From NCBI GenBank assembly GCA_016209155.1, contig JACQWU010000050.1, forward strand, positions 1-6,208: a stretch of 6,208 nucleotides of DNA. The letters are read 5' to 3'. The notes below the pieces were generated by a model, which was not told the origin of the DNA, did no database searches, and saw nothing but the letters and a program-made list of their open reading frames with translations. The stretch comes from Candidatus Desantisiibacteriota bacterium (lineage in GTDB: Bacteria; JACRDZ01). Positions 1 through 6,208 of the stretch are shown piece by piece. Position 1 is the stretch's first letter; each line of letters begins with the position of its first letter. Both the position numbers and the translations under genes were made by a program.

Positions 1-2274
1 AAAGAAAATACTAAAGAAAGTTTAGGTTATGATCATTCTGATATGCATGATGAATCAACTGTAATTAAATATGTATTAAATAAAATTATTTCCTTTTTAC
101 CTCAAGATATTTCACCACCTCAAAATGCTTCAGTAACTATCAATAATGGATATGAGTCAACCAATACAATTGAAGTCACACTTACACTTTCTGCTACTGA
201 TGATAAAGGTGTAACTGCCTATTATGCTTCTGAAAATTCTTCTAAACCATCAGCTAATAGTGATGGATGGAAAAATTTTGCTGAGTCAGCATCTTTTATT
301 TTAAGCAGTGGTGAAGGGAATAAAACAGTTTATGTTTGGTTTAAAGATGAAGTGGGAAATATTTCAGAAATTACCAGCGATAGTATTAATTTTGTTCGCT
401 CATTTTTTCTATTTAAAGATAATGCAAAGAATGGATTGCAAAATTGGGTGCCGGAATCCATATGGAATATTGAAGAAAATAATGGAATTACATTCTTTTC
501 TGATAGCCCGGGAAGTAATTATCAAAATCAAAGTAATGTTTCTTTAACTTTAAAAAATTCTATTAATTTAACTACTATGATTAATCCTAAATTAACAATA
601 GTTCATTATTATGAGTTAGAAGAAAATTATGATTATGGTTATATAGAAATTTCAAATGATGGGGTAGAATGGACAGAGTTGTTAAAGGTAACAGGGACTG
701 CCCCATATACAAAAACACGTCATCAATTAAGTTTAAGCAATTACAAAACTTATTCAACTGCTAAAATTAGATTGCGACTATTTTCGGATAGTAATACTAC
801 AAACAACGGATGGCATATTTATGAAATTTACATACATGAAAGTGATGATACCCAATCTCCCAGCATAGATAATATAGAAATTAGTAATAATATAAATATA
901 ACGAATACTATTTACATTAATGTGAATTTATCCGCCATAGATAATGGATTTATTACAGCTTATCTTATATCTGAGAATCCGGAAGTTCCAGGTTTTGATT
1001 CTGATCAGTGGAAATATATAAAGTGGAGTTCTAACATTGAAATAAATACAGCTTTTGCTCTTAGTATGGATGATGGACAAAAAACTATTTATGTCTGGGT
1101 AAAAGATGGTTCTAATAATATTTCCAATAGCAAAAATACTAATATATATTTACAAAAAACATTACCTCAAAAAATAGTATTTGTTGGTAAAGATAATGGG
1201 AATAAAGATATTTACAGTATGAATCTGGATGGTAGCGATCAGAAAAAACTTACGGATGATATATCAGATGATATATTACCTTGCTTATCTCCTGACAGAT
1301 CTAAAATTGCTTTTGTTTCAACGCGTTTATCTAATAAGGATATCTACATATTAAATCTTGATTCAACTTGTGTAAGATATACATACAATACATTAGACGA
1401 TGCAATGCCGGCATGGTCACCTGATGGTAAAAAAATTGTTTTTAGTAGATCATCAGGGCAATATTATCCTGATATTTATACAATTGATTTTGATGGTACT
1501 AATGAAAAAAGACTTACTACTACTCAAAATGATTTTTTCCCTCAATGGTCACCTAATAGCGAAAAAATTGCTTTTATTTCTAAAAGAGATGGAGATAATG
1601 AAATTTATTTAATGAATAAAGATGGAACAAATCAAATAAATTTAACTAATAATTCTGCTTCTGATCAACTGCCGGTTTGGTCGCCAAATGGTGAAAAAAT
1701 AGCCTTTGTTTCTGATCGGGATGGTAATAATGAAATTTATTTGATTAATAGTGATAGTACAAATTTAAAAAGATTAACAAATAATAGCGCATCAGATGGA
1801 GGATGGTTAAGTTTTTCACCGGATGGGCAGAAAATAGCTTTTGAATCCGATCGAGATGGTAATATAGAAATTTATATTATAGATATAACAGGAGAAAATG
1901 AAGTAAATATTACTAATAATACAGCAAATGATACATTCCCTAATTGGACTATTTTGCAAAATAAAATATTTTTCTGTTCTAATCGGGATGGAAATAATCA
2001 GCAAATTTATATTATGGATTTAGATGGGAATAATGTTACAAATATTTCCAATAATCAAATGGAAAATTTTCTGCCTTCATATTCTCCTATTACTGAAAAA
2101 GGCGGAGGATGTTTTATTACCAAAATTCTCAATCACAATCACGCTTCAAATATGATTAAAATATTGACTAAATTTAGAGATAATTATTTATTCAACAATT
2201 TTTTAAGTAAATCATTTGTTTCTTATTATTACAAAATATCTCCACGATTATTAAATTTTATTTTAGAAAAATAA
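1..2274 (+). CDS. Multidomain surface/secreted protein: Ig-like, immune-inhibitor-A-like, PD40 propeller, CFI-box-like tail (5' partial)
   Basis: The frame is open from base 1. The first ATG (43) has no Shine-Dalgarno sequence, so the gene starts upstream; 757 residues are visible and no signal peptide can be judged. Domains by position: 1-105, tail of an unidentified domain (GYDHSDMHDEST, then a hydrophobic helix); 106-405, Ig-like module ending TVYVWFKDEVGNIS; 406-843, beta-sandwich with DSPGSNY, YDYGYIEIS and NGWHIYEIYI, the pattern of MAM-like domains in immune inhibitor A (M6) proteases and relatives; 847-1160, second Ig-like module (TIYVWVKDGSNNIS); 1171-2097, seven PD40/TolB repeats; 2101-2271, GGGCFI tail. 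Known of these families: Ig and PD40 modules bind proteins or glycans outside the cytoplasm. I infer an exported or surface-attached binding protein, perhaps with an enzyme domain upstream. No protease active site is visible, so catalysis cannot be claimed. The tail is degenerate and ends before the usual hydrophobic helix. Confidence 0.88.
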   Translation, partial: KENTKESLGYDHSDMHDESTVIKYVLNKIISFLPQDISPPQNASVTINNGYESTNTIEVTLTLSATDDKGVTAYYASENSSKPSANSDGWKNFAESASFILSSGEGNKTVYVWFKDEVGNISEITSDSINFVRSFFLFKDNAKNGLQNWVPESIWNIEENNGITFFSDSPGSNYQNQSNVSLTLKNSINLTTMINPKLTIVHYYELEENYDYGYIEISNDGVEWTELLKVTGTAPYTKTRHQLSLSNYKTYSTAKIRLRLFSDSNTTNNGWHIYEIYIHESDDTQSPSIDNIEISNNINITNTIYINVNLSAIDNGFITAYLISENPEVPGFDSDQWKYIKWSSNIEINTAFALSMDDGQKTIYVWVKDGSNNISNSKNTNIYLQKTLPQKIVFVGKDNGNKDIYSMNLDGSDQKKLTDDISDDILPCLSPDRSKIAFVSTRLSNKDIYILNLDSTCVRYTYNTLDDAMPAWSPDGKKIVFSRSSGQYYPDIYTIDFDGTNEKRLTTTQNDFFPQWSPNSEKIAFISKRDGDNEIYLMNKDGTNQINLTNNSASDQLPVWSPNGEKIAFVSDRDGNNEIYLINSDSTNLKRLTNNSASDGGWLSFSPDGQKIAFESDRDGNIEIYIIDITGENEVNITNNTANDTFPNWTILQNKIFFCSNRDGNNQQIYIMDLDGNNVTNISNNQMENFLPSYSPITEKGGGCFITKILNHNHASNMIKILTKFRDNYLFNNFLSKSFVSYYYKISPRLLNFILEK
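1171..2097 (+). repeat. Seven tandem TolB/PD40 beta-propeller repeats (protein level)
   Basis: Seven units of about 43-45 residues start with K-I-(A/V/F)-F at 1171, 1303, 1432, 1564, 1696, 1831 and 1963. The consensus is KIAFVSDRDGNNEIYLMNxDGTNxxxLTNN, then a short Asp-containing stretch, then PxWSPDG. The order of elements matches the PD40 repeat of TolB-type propellers. Seven blades would close one complete propeller. Units 4-6 are the most alike; unit 7 has lost the WSPDG signature (YSPITE), as expected for the last blade. Repetition is clear in protein but diluted in DNA by synonymous differences. Confidence 0.9.
2101..2271 (+). other. Degenerate CFI-box-like C-terminal tail of the surface protein
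   Basis: The tail begins GGGCFI directly after the propeller and continues with KILTKFRDNYLFNNFL and SFVSYYYKISPRLLNFI. This follows CFI-box-CTERM tails, whose usual form is GGG-C-FIATAAYGS, then a LREFRDxxLLTN-type stretch, then a YYxYSPPxADFI-type stretch. Here the ATAAYGS part reads TKILNHN, the SPP reads SPR, and the protein stops at ILEK, where family members normally carry a final hydrophobic segment. None of the three forward frames after the stop (2275 on) encodes such a segment; each ends within 5-13 codons. The match to the family is from memory of its consensus, not from a search. Confidence 0.6.
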
Positions 2275-2310
2275 ACACCTATTTTGTAAATACCATAAAT
2301 TAAAAATTTC

Positions 2311-2339
2311 TTGACAGCTCTATTTTTATATGGTTAAAT
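2311..2339 (+). promoter_or_regulatory. Candidate sigma70-type promoter for the methyltransferase-nuclease pair
   Basis: A perfect -35 hexamer TTGACA (2311-2316) is followed by a 17-bp spacer and TTAAAT (2334-2339), which matches 4 of 6 positions of TATAAT. It lies 79-107 bases before the methyltransferase start, in the only sizeable spacer of the window. A second A+T-rich stretch (TATATATAAA, 2362-2371) could be an alternative -10, but it has no good -35 at the right distance. A+T richness makes chance -10 matches common; the exact -35 and ideal spacing are the real support. Confidence 0.5.
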
Positions 2340-2358
2340 TAAATCATCGTTTTAATTT
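2336..2358. repeat. Inverted repeat overlapping the predicted -10/transcription start
   Basis: AAATTAAA (2336-2343) and TTTAATTT (2351-2358) form a perfect 8-bp inverted repeat around the 7-base centre TCATCGT. It overlaps the candidate -10 and the expected transcription start, where a repressor or autoregulator would bind. The arms contain only A and T, so it would be a weak hairpin, and such a palindrome can occur by chance in DNA this A+T-rich. It could be an operator or nothing; a terminator is unlikely without G-C pairs. Confidence 0.25.
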
Positions 2359-2417
2359 TCCTATATATAAATTATTTCAAACTTTCTATTGATTACAAGA
2401 AAAAATCGTGGTAATCT

Positions 2418-5321
2418 ATGAATAAAATATTTTCTAAAGGATTAGAAACGCTGGGTTTTGATATAGACGATGATGCTTTTGTTTTAAACAATAGCAACAA
2501 AAAATTATCAGATCCGCAACTTGAATTTCATATAAAAAAAGCAGAAAGCTTTCAGGCTACAGCTGTTTATTTGAGAAAACAGCTTAATGGTAGTTATAAG
2601 CCTCAGGTTTACTTGTATGACTATACGGGAAAAGGTTTTAATTCAAACGAACTTACTAAAATTCAAAAAAAAATATGGAGCAGTGGTGATGCTCCATTAG
2701 CCTGTATATTTTATAGCACCGAAATAAAAATATTAGACTGTACAAAACATATCAAAGATGATAATACCCCTGAATACTTGATCGAAAGCCTCAAATTAGC
2801 CGGCAAGACTCATGAATTATATAATAAGCAATTTGCTGTAAAAGTTAAAAGTGGAGTTTTTTGGGAGGAAGAGGAAAATAAAAATAAATTTAAGTTTACC
2901 AACTCTGCGTATGATAAATTAATTAACAATATTAGAATTATTATTGGGAGACTCAAAAAAGGGTACAATGATTTACACGATGAGTTAATCAATAAATTAA
3001 TTATTCAATCAATCTTAATTAAATATTTAGAGGAAAGGATAGACGATAATAACAATAAGCTTTTATCAAATAAATTTTTTAAAAAATATGGTAGAGCAGG
3101 CACCTTTAATGATGTGTTGAGAAAAAAGGGAAAAATAGTTGAATTACTAATAGATTTAAATGATAAAGAAATAGGATTTAACGGCAACATATTTTATTGG
3201 GATGAAAAAGAAAAATCAGTTCTTAAGGGGCTGGATTTATCTGTCTTAGCAGAGTTGCTTGAAACAAATAGTTCATCAGAATCAGGTCAACTCTATTTGT
3301 GGCGATATTTTGAATTCAAATATATTCCGGTAGAGCTTATTAGTAGATTATACGAAGAGTTTTTAGGCAAAGACAAAAGGAGCGAAGGTTTATATTACAC
3401 GCCGTCTCATTTAGTCCAGTTACTGGTTGATGAAGCCCTTCCATTAAAAAAATTCAAAGAAATAGATTTAGATAATTTCCAAATTTTAGACCCTGCCTGC
3501 GGTTCAGGTATTTTTTTAGTAATTGTTTTTAAACGGCTTGTTCAAATATGGCGATTACAGCATAAAATGAATCTGCCTGGATTATCTGACTTAAAAAAAC
3601 TGTTAAAAAATATTTATGGTATAGACAAAGAAAAGCAGGCAGTACGTTTAGCATCTTTTAGTTTGTGCCTGGCATTATGTAATGAATTAGAGCCTATAAA
3701 AATTATTAATGACCTTAAGTTTGATGATTTAAGAGAAACAAACATTATTGAATCTGATTTTTTTATTGAACATAAACTAAAAAACAAAAAATTTGATTTG
3801 ATTATTGGCAACCCGCCTTTTAATATAGGAGCTCTGAAAAATTACTCAAAATTTTGGGATTACGAAGACGAAAAAGTTAAAATACCTCAAGGACAAATTG
3901 CCTTAAAATTTCTTTCTGATTCTTTAAATTATTTACAAGAAAAAGGGCTGCTATGTTTGATAATTAAAGCATCTAGTTTGCTCTATAATCACACATCTGA
4001 AAAATATAAACAACTATTGTTTTCAAAACTAAATGTAATTCAGGTTTTAGATTTTACCGCATTAGCTAGCAATAATTCATTATGGGAAAATGGGGCAGAT
4101 GTGGCTACAGCAGCGATTTTTATTAGAAAGGAAAAACCTGATTTTCATAAAAACATTCTTCATCTAACTTTTAGAAGAACAAAGGCAACCAAAGAAAGAA
4201 TTGTTTTTGAAATTGACGAATACGATTTACATTTTATTAATAGACAAACGGCTATTGAAAATAAGGTTGTGTGGAAAAACAATTTATTGGGCGGTGGAAG
4301 AATAAAGAGTATTGTTGATAAAAATAATATTGAGAGCTTTAAAAAATATTTAGTGAAAAATAATTGCAAAGCAGATGAGGGATTCAAAGTGGGTTCTAAT
4401 GGGAAATTGAGTCCCAAGTTTATTTATGAAATGCAGACACTACCAACGGATGCAATTGACGAGGATAATGTAGATTTAAGTAAACTGGGAAATGTAAATA
4501 AAAGTATTAAATTTGAAAAGATACCAAACAAAGTAGTATTTACTGCCCCTAATATTTTAATTAAAGAGAATATCGGGGTAAAAAGACTACCAATTCACTT
4601 AAATAAAAAAGCATCATTCTCATTTCAACATAAAATAGTTGGAATTTCACACTGGGAAAACGATATAATAGTCTTAGCCAAAATTATTAGTTCTTTTGAA
4701 AAATACAATGATTTCTACAGATTTTATATTTTTGCTACCAGTGGACAGGTTTTAGTAAATAAAAATACTGCTATATTAAAAACAGACATAATGCAAGTCC
4801 CTTTCATCGGGATAGATGACAATATAACTTTTTCAGATTTTGATAATAATATTATTAATGATGTTAATATATTTATGCAAGATTTTATTAGGCATGGCGA
4901 AAATTCTGAAGCAGTAAAACAAATCTCAAAAAAAAACTTCAAGCAAATTCTACAAATTCTAAGCCATTATGGCAATGAATTTTCTAAAGTTTTAAATCTA
5001 ACCTACGAAAACAAAAATAAAAAATTTAGGTTAAGTGATGTTGTTAAACTTGATAATTCATTTATTGCTACGATTTTTAAATACGATAATATTGAATCAA
5101 AAGACCCGATTTATCATGAGGATAATTTAGAATTAAATTTAAAAGAATTAAGCAATGAAGAAGTTTCAAAGCATTTAAACATCAACAGAATAATAAAGTT
5201 ATATTCTCGAAAAGACACTATTATTTTTATTAAACCAAATCAATACAGGTATTGGCTTTCCCTAATTGCTTATAGGGATGCCGATAAATGTTTTTCTGAT
5301 TTAGCTAAATTGGGATACTAA
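2418..5321 (+). CDS. N6-adenine DNA methyltransferase (gamma class, Eco57I/TaqI-like) of a restriction-modification module
   Basis: 967 residues. Start: an in-frame TAA at 2412-2414 rules out any earlier start; the Shine-Dalgarno is weak. Predicted role: transfer of a methyl group from S-adenosylmethionine to adenine N6 in a specific DNA site. Domains: 1-125, alpha/beta region with IWSSGDAPL (W87) and no clear nuclease motif; about 160-310, mostly helical, like the N-terminal part of HsdM-type enzymes; YYTPSH (326-331), motif X; DPACGSG (358-364), motif I that binds the cofactor; YGID (400-403), acidic end of the next strand; NPPFN (465-469), catalytic motif IV. The order X, I, IV, then recognition region defines the gamma class. 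About 600-800 resembles the TaqI-like C-terminal specificity domain (APNILIKE at 710-717, VPF near 794-796). Residues 830-967 form an extra segment with KPNQYRYW (939-946) and RDAD (953-956). No helicase motifs. It overlaps the nuclease gene by one base. The specificity cannot be predicted. Confidence 0.93.
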   Translation: MNKIFSKGLETLGFDIDDDAFVLNNSNKKLSDPQLEFHIKKAESFQATAVYLRKQLNGSYKPQVYLYDYTGKGFNSNELTKIQKKIWSSGDAPLACIFYSTEIKILDCTKHIKDDNTPEYLIESLKLAGKTHELYNKQFAVKVKSGVFWEEEENKNKFKFTNSAYDKLINNIRIIIGRLKKGYNDLHDELINKLIIQSILIKYLEERIDDNNNKLLSNKFFKKYGRAGTFNDVLRKKGKIVELLIDLNDKEIGFNGNIFYWDEKEKSVLKGLDLSVLAELLETNSSSESGQLYLWRYFEFKYIPVELISRLYEEFLGKDKRSEGLYYTPSHLVQLLVDEALPLKKFKEIDLDNFQILDPACGSGIFLVIVFKRLVQIWRLQHKMNLPGLSDLKKLLKNIYGIDKEKQAVRLASFSLCLALCNELEPIKIINDLKFDDLRETNIIESDFFIEHKLKNKKFDLIIGNPPFNIGALKNYSKFWDYEDEKVKIPQGQIALKFLSDSLNYLQEKGLLCLIIKASSLLYNHTSEKYKQLLFSKLNVIQVLDFTALASNNSLWENGADVATAAIFIRKEKPDFHKNILHLTFRRTKATKERIVFEIDEYDLHFINRQTAIENKVVWKNNLLGGGRIKSIVDKNNIESFKKYLVKNNCKADEGFKVGSNGKLSPKFIYEMQTLPTDAIDEDNVDLSKLGNVNKSIKFEKIPNKVVFTAPNILIKENIGVKRLPIHLNKKASFSFQHKIVGISHWENDIIVLAKIISSFEKYNDFYRFYIFATSGQVLVNKNTAILKTDIMQVPFIGIDDNITFSDFDNNIINDVNIFMQDFIRHGENSEAVKQISKKNFKQILQILSHYGNEFSKVLNLTYENKNKKFRLSDVVKLDNSFIATIFKYDNIESKDPIYHEDNLELNLKELSNEEVSKHLNINRIIKLYSRKDTIIFIKPNQYRYWLSLIAYRDADKCFSDLAKLGY

Positions 5322-5977
5322 TGATTGCAGAAGAATATCAAAATAGCTATCAACCAAATTCAAGTATTTCAAAAGGATCCACTGTAAAATTAATTATTAA
5401 ATCCTTTATTGAAACAACTCCAATTTTCAAAGCGCATATTAAAACATTTACGGTCAAAACACTCAACGAAGAAGAACAAACGCAAGAATTTGTTAACATT
5501 ATGAGAAGAAAAACTCAATATTATCCTTTTCTAATCGGACAGGAGAAAAAAGACCTTTACCATGGCGCAAAAGGAAAACCTGACTTTTATTTTTATAGCA
5601 GGGAAGAATCAGAAAGCACTGAATCACTTTTTGATGTTGAAGCTAAACGTTTACCAAGTCCTCCGCCCAAAAGTAGGGAAAAAGAATATGTTATCGGAGA
5701 TAAAAGTAATGGAGGCATAGAAAGATTTAAAAACGAAAAGCATGGCAAAGGTTTATCGGAATGTGGCATGCTTGGTTTTATCGAGACAGAGGATTCAAAT
5801 TTTTGGTTAGCAAAAATCAATGAATGGCTTGAAGAATTATCAAAATCTAATGAAAATTGGGTTAAAGATGAAACATTAAAAGAGATTAAAAATAAAATAG
5901 TTTACACTTATCTGAATTCTATTGTTCATACAATATCTAAGCGAGATTTAAAATTACATCATTTTTGGATAAAATAG
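5321..5977 (+). CDS. Putative PD-(D/E)XK restriction endonuclease subunit, partner of the methyltransferase
   Basis: 218 residues. I do not recognise the named family. The start ATG shares its A with the methyltransferase stop (TAATG), with GGGA five bases upstream, so translation is probably coupled. A PD-(D/E)XK signature is visible: P87-D88 (GKPDFYFY) on a predicted strand, then F104-DVEAK-109 on the next, giving D88, E107 and K109 as candidate metal-binding/catalytic residues; a helix around EEEQTQEF (50-57) could supply the preceding Glu. Later come GGIERF (131-136), a strand LGFIE (151-155) and the C-terminal end HHFWIK. There is no signal peptide, membrane segment or obvious DNA-recognition domain, so site choice probably comes from the methyltransferase. 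Inference: it cuts DNA that its partner has not methylated. A non-cutting accessory subunit is possible. The short length fits the nuclease core plus little else. Confidence 0.75.
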   Translation: MIAEEYQNSYQPNSSISKGSTVKLIIKSFIETTPIFKAHIKTFTVKTLNEEEQTQEFVNIMRRKTQYYPFLIGQEKKDLYHGAKGKPDFYFYSREESESTESLFDVEAKRLPSPPPKSREKEYVIGDKSNGGIERFKNEKHGKGLSECGMLGFIETEDSNFWLAKINEWLEELSKSNENWVKDETLKEIKNKIVYTYLNSIVHTISKRDLKLHHFWIK

Positions 5978-5994
5978 TTTTGAAATTTTTTCGT

Positions 5995-6000
5995 AAAGGT
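5995..6000 (+). promoter_or_regulatory. Ribosome binding site of the trmN6-like gene
   Basis: AAAGGT lies 8 bases before ATG at 6009 and 11 before the second ATG at 6012. It is the clearest Shine-Dalgarno in the window and supports the start at 6009 or 6012. The spacer from the nuclease stop is only 31 bases, with no terminator hairpin and no convincing promoter, so read-through from the upstream operon is possible. Confidence 0.6.
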
Positions 6001-6008
6001 CATAGCTT

Positions 6009-6208
6009 ATGATGGAATCTGTTAAGGTATATGAGGATGAGTGTGTGGATTTTCTCACAAAAAATCAATACCGGATCATCCAGAAAAAAGATGGATTCCG
6101 TTTTTCTCTTGATGCTGTTCTTTTGGCAAGTTTTTGTCAGCTGAAAGATGGAGACAGAATTATTGATCTTGGGACAGGAAGCGCTATTATTCCTCTAAGT
6201 ATTGTTAA
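6009..6208 (+). CDS. tRNA1(Val) (adenine(37)-N6)-methyltransferase family protein, TrmN6/YabB-like (3' partial)
   Basis: 66 codons are visible before the right edge cuts the gene. The N-terminus reads like the COG4123 (TrmN6/YfiC, B. subtilis YabB) family: an acidic DECVDFL stretch, YRIIQ (22-26), then GFRFSLDAVLLASF (29-42), then the SAM-binding motif I DLGTGSA (53-59) and IIPL. In this family the enzyme methylates N6 of A37 in valine tRNA; YabB homologues have less well-defined targets. Starts at 6009 and 6012 are adjacent ATGs; the ribosome site fits either. The third glycine of motif I is Ala59 where the family usually has Gly. The visible part has about 36% G+C (73 of 200 bases by hand count), distinctly more than the methyltransferase upstream, which suggests this is resident chromosomal DNA beside an accessory module. 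Gene symbol withheld because orthology to trmN6 is not proven by 66 residues. Confidence 0.82.
   Translation, partial: MMESVKVYEDECVDFLTKNQYRIIQKKDGFRFSLDAVLLASFCQLKDGDRIIDLGTGSAIIPLSIV

Noticed and set aside
43-45. ATG as the true start of the surface-protein gene
   Set aside because: The frame stays open to base 1, there is no ribosome binding site before it, and the upstream codons read as continuous protein (KENTKESLGYDH).
308-547. Second-frame + strand ORF within the surface protein, and another at 1400-1612
   Set aside because: They overlap recognised Ig-like and PD40 coding sequence in another frame and show no family features.
1816-2004. Minus-strand ORF opposite the propeller, with similar minus-strand ORFs at 2810-2992, 3005-3190, 3614-3811, 4160-4417, 4724-4942 and 5593-5820
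   Set aside because: All lie inside well-supported + strand genes, have no domain signal, and their Leu/Ile/Ser-rich composition is what the complement of A-rich coding DNA gives.
1171-2097. True periplasmic TolB of the Tol-Pal system
   Set aside because: The propeller sits inside a mosaic of Ig-like and MAM-like modules with a sorting-type tail and has no tol or pal neighbours; PD40 repeats are common in unrelated surface proteins.
2292-2334. ACCATA...TATGGT inverted repeat as a terminator of the surface-protein gene
   Set aside because: The stem is only 6 bp with a 31-base loop and no following T-run, so it does not make a credible terminator.
2418-5321. Type I HsdM or BREX PglX assignment for the methyltransferase
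   Set aside because: No HsdS or HsdR gene is adjacent, no BREX genes are present, and the protein carries its own TaqI-like recognition region; its length is also above typical HsdM.
1-6208. CRISPR array, tRNA/rRNA gene, insertion sequence or attachment-site repeats
   Set aside because: No regularly spaced DNA repeats, no cloverleaf or rRNA-like sequence, and no transposase or integrase motifs were found by eye; the only periodic repeats are the protein-coding PD40 units.

Overview
The window is AT-rich: sampled stretches of the long genes run at roughly 25-30% G+C. Genes are tightly packed, all on the + strand, and read with the standard bacterial code. The first gene is a mosaic surface-type protein ending in a degenerate CFI-box-like C-terminal tail. 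The last is a TrmN6/YabB-type tRNA methyltransferase. Multidomain secreted proteins with PD40 propellers and CFI-box tails are typical of environmental Gram-negative bacteria such as Desulfobacterota and other anaerobic or uncultured phyla. I infer a low-GC bacterium of that general kind; nothing here fixes the taxon.

Layout. (1) 1-2274: 3' part of a large extracellular-type protein, open at the left edge. Its order is a short tail of an unknown domain, an Ig-like domain, an immune-inhibitor-A/MAM-like beta-sandwich, a second Ig-like domain, a seven-repeat TolB/PD40 propeller, and a CFI-box-like tail that lacks both its usual consensus and the expected terminal hydrophobic helix. (2) 2275-2417: a 143-bp spacer with a good sigma70-type promoter candidate and an A+T-only 8-bp inverted repeat over the predicted -10/start region. 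(3) 2418-5321: a 967-residue gamma-class N6-adenine DNA methyltransferase with a TaqI-like recognition region and extra N- and C-terminal segments. (4) 5321-5977: a 218-residue protein with a PD-(D/E)XK nuclease signature, overlapping the methyltransferase by one base (TAATG). (5) 6009-6208: 5' end of a trmN6-like gene, clearly richer in G+C (about 36%) than the methyltransferase, cut by the right edge.

How they work together. Genes 3 and 4 look like one operon encoding a compact restriction-modification or anti-phage module. The large protein would read and methylate adenine in its target site, and the small one would cut unmodified DNA. I see no helicase/ATPase motor, no separate HsdS-type specificity subunit and no controller protein gene, so it is not a classical Type I or Type III system. 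It is also not a single-chain Type IIG enzyme unless the N-terminal domain is an unrecognised nuclease. The flanking surface-protein and tRNA-modification genes are functionally unrelated, and the composition change suggests the module is accessory DNA. This two-gene module is the best candidate here for an under-described system.
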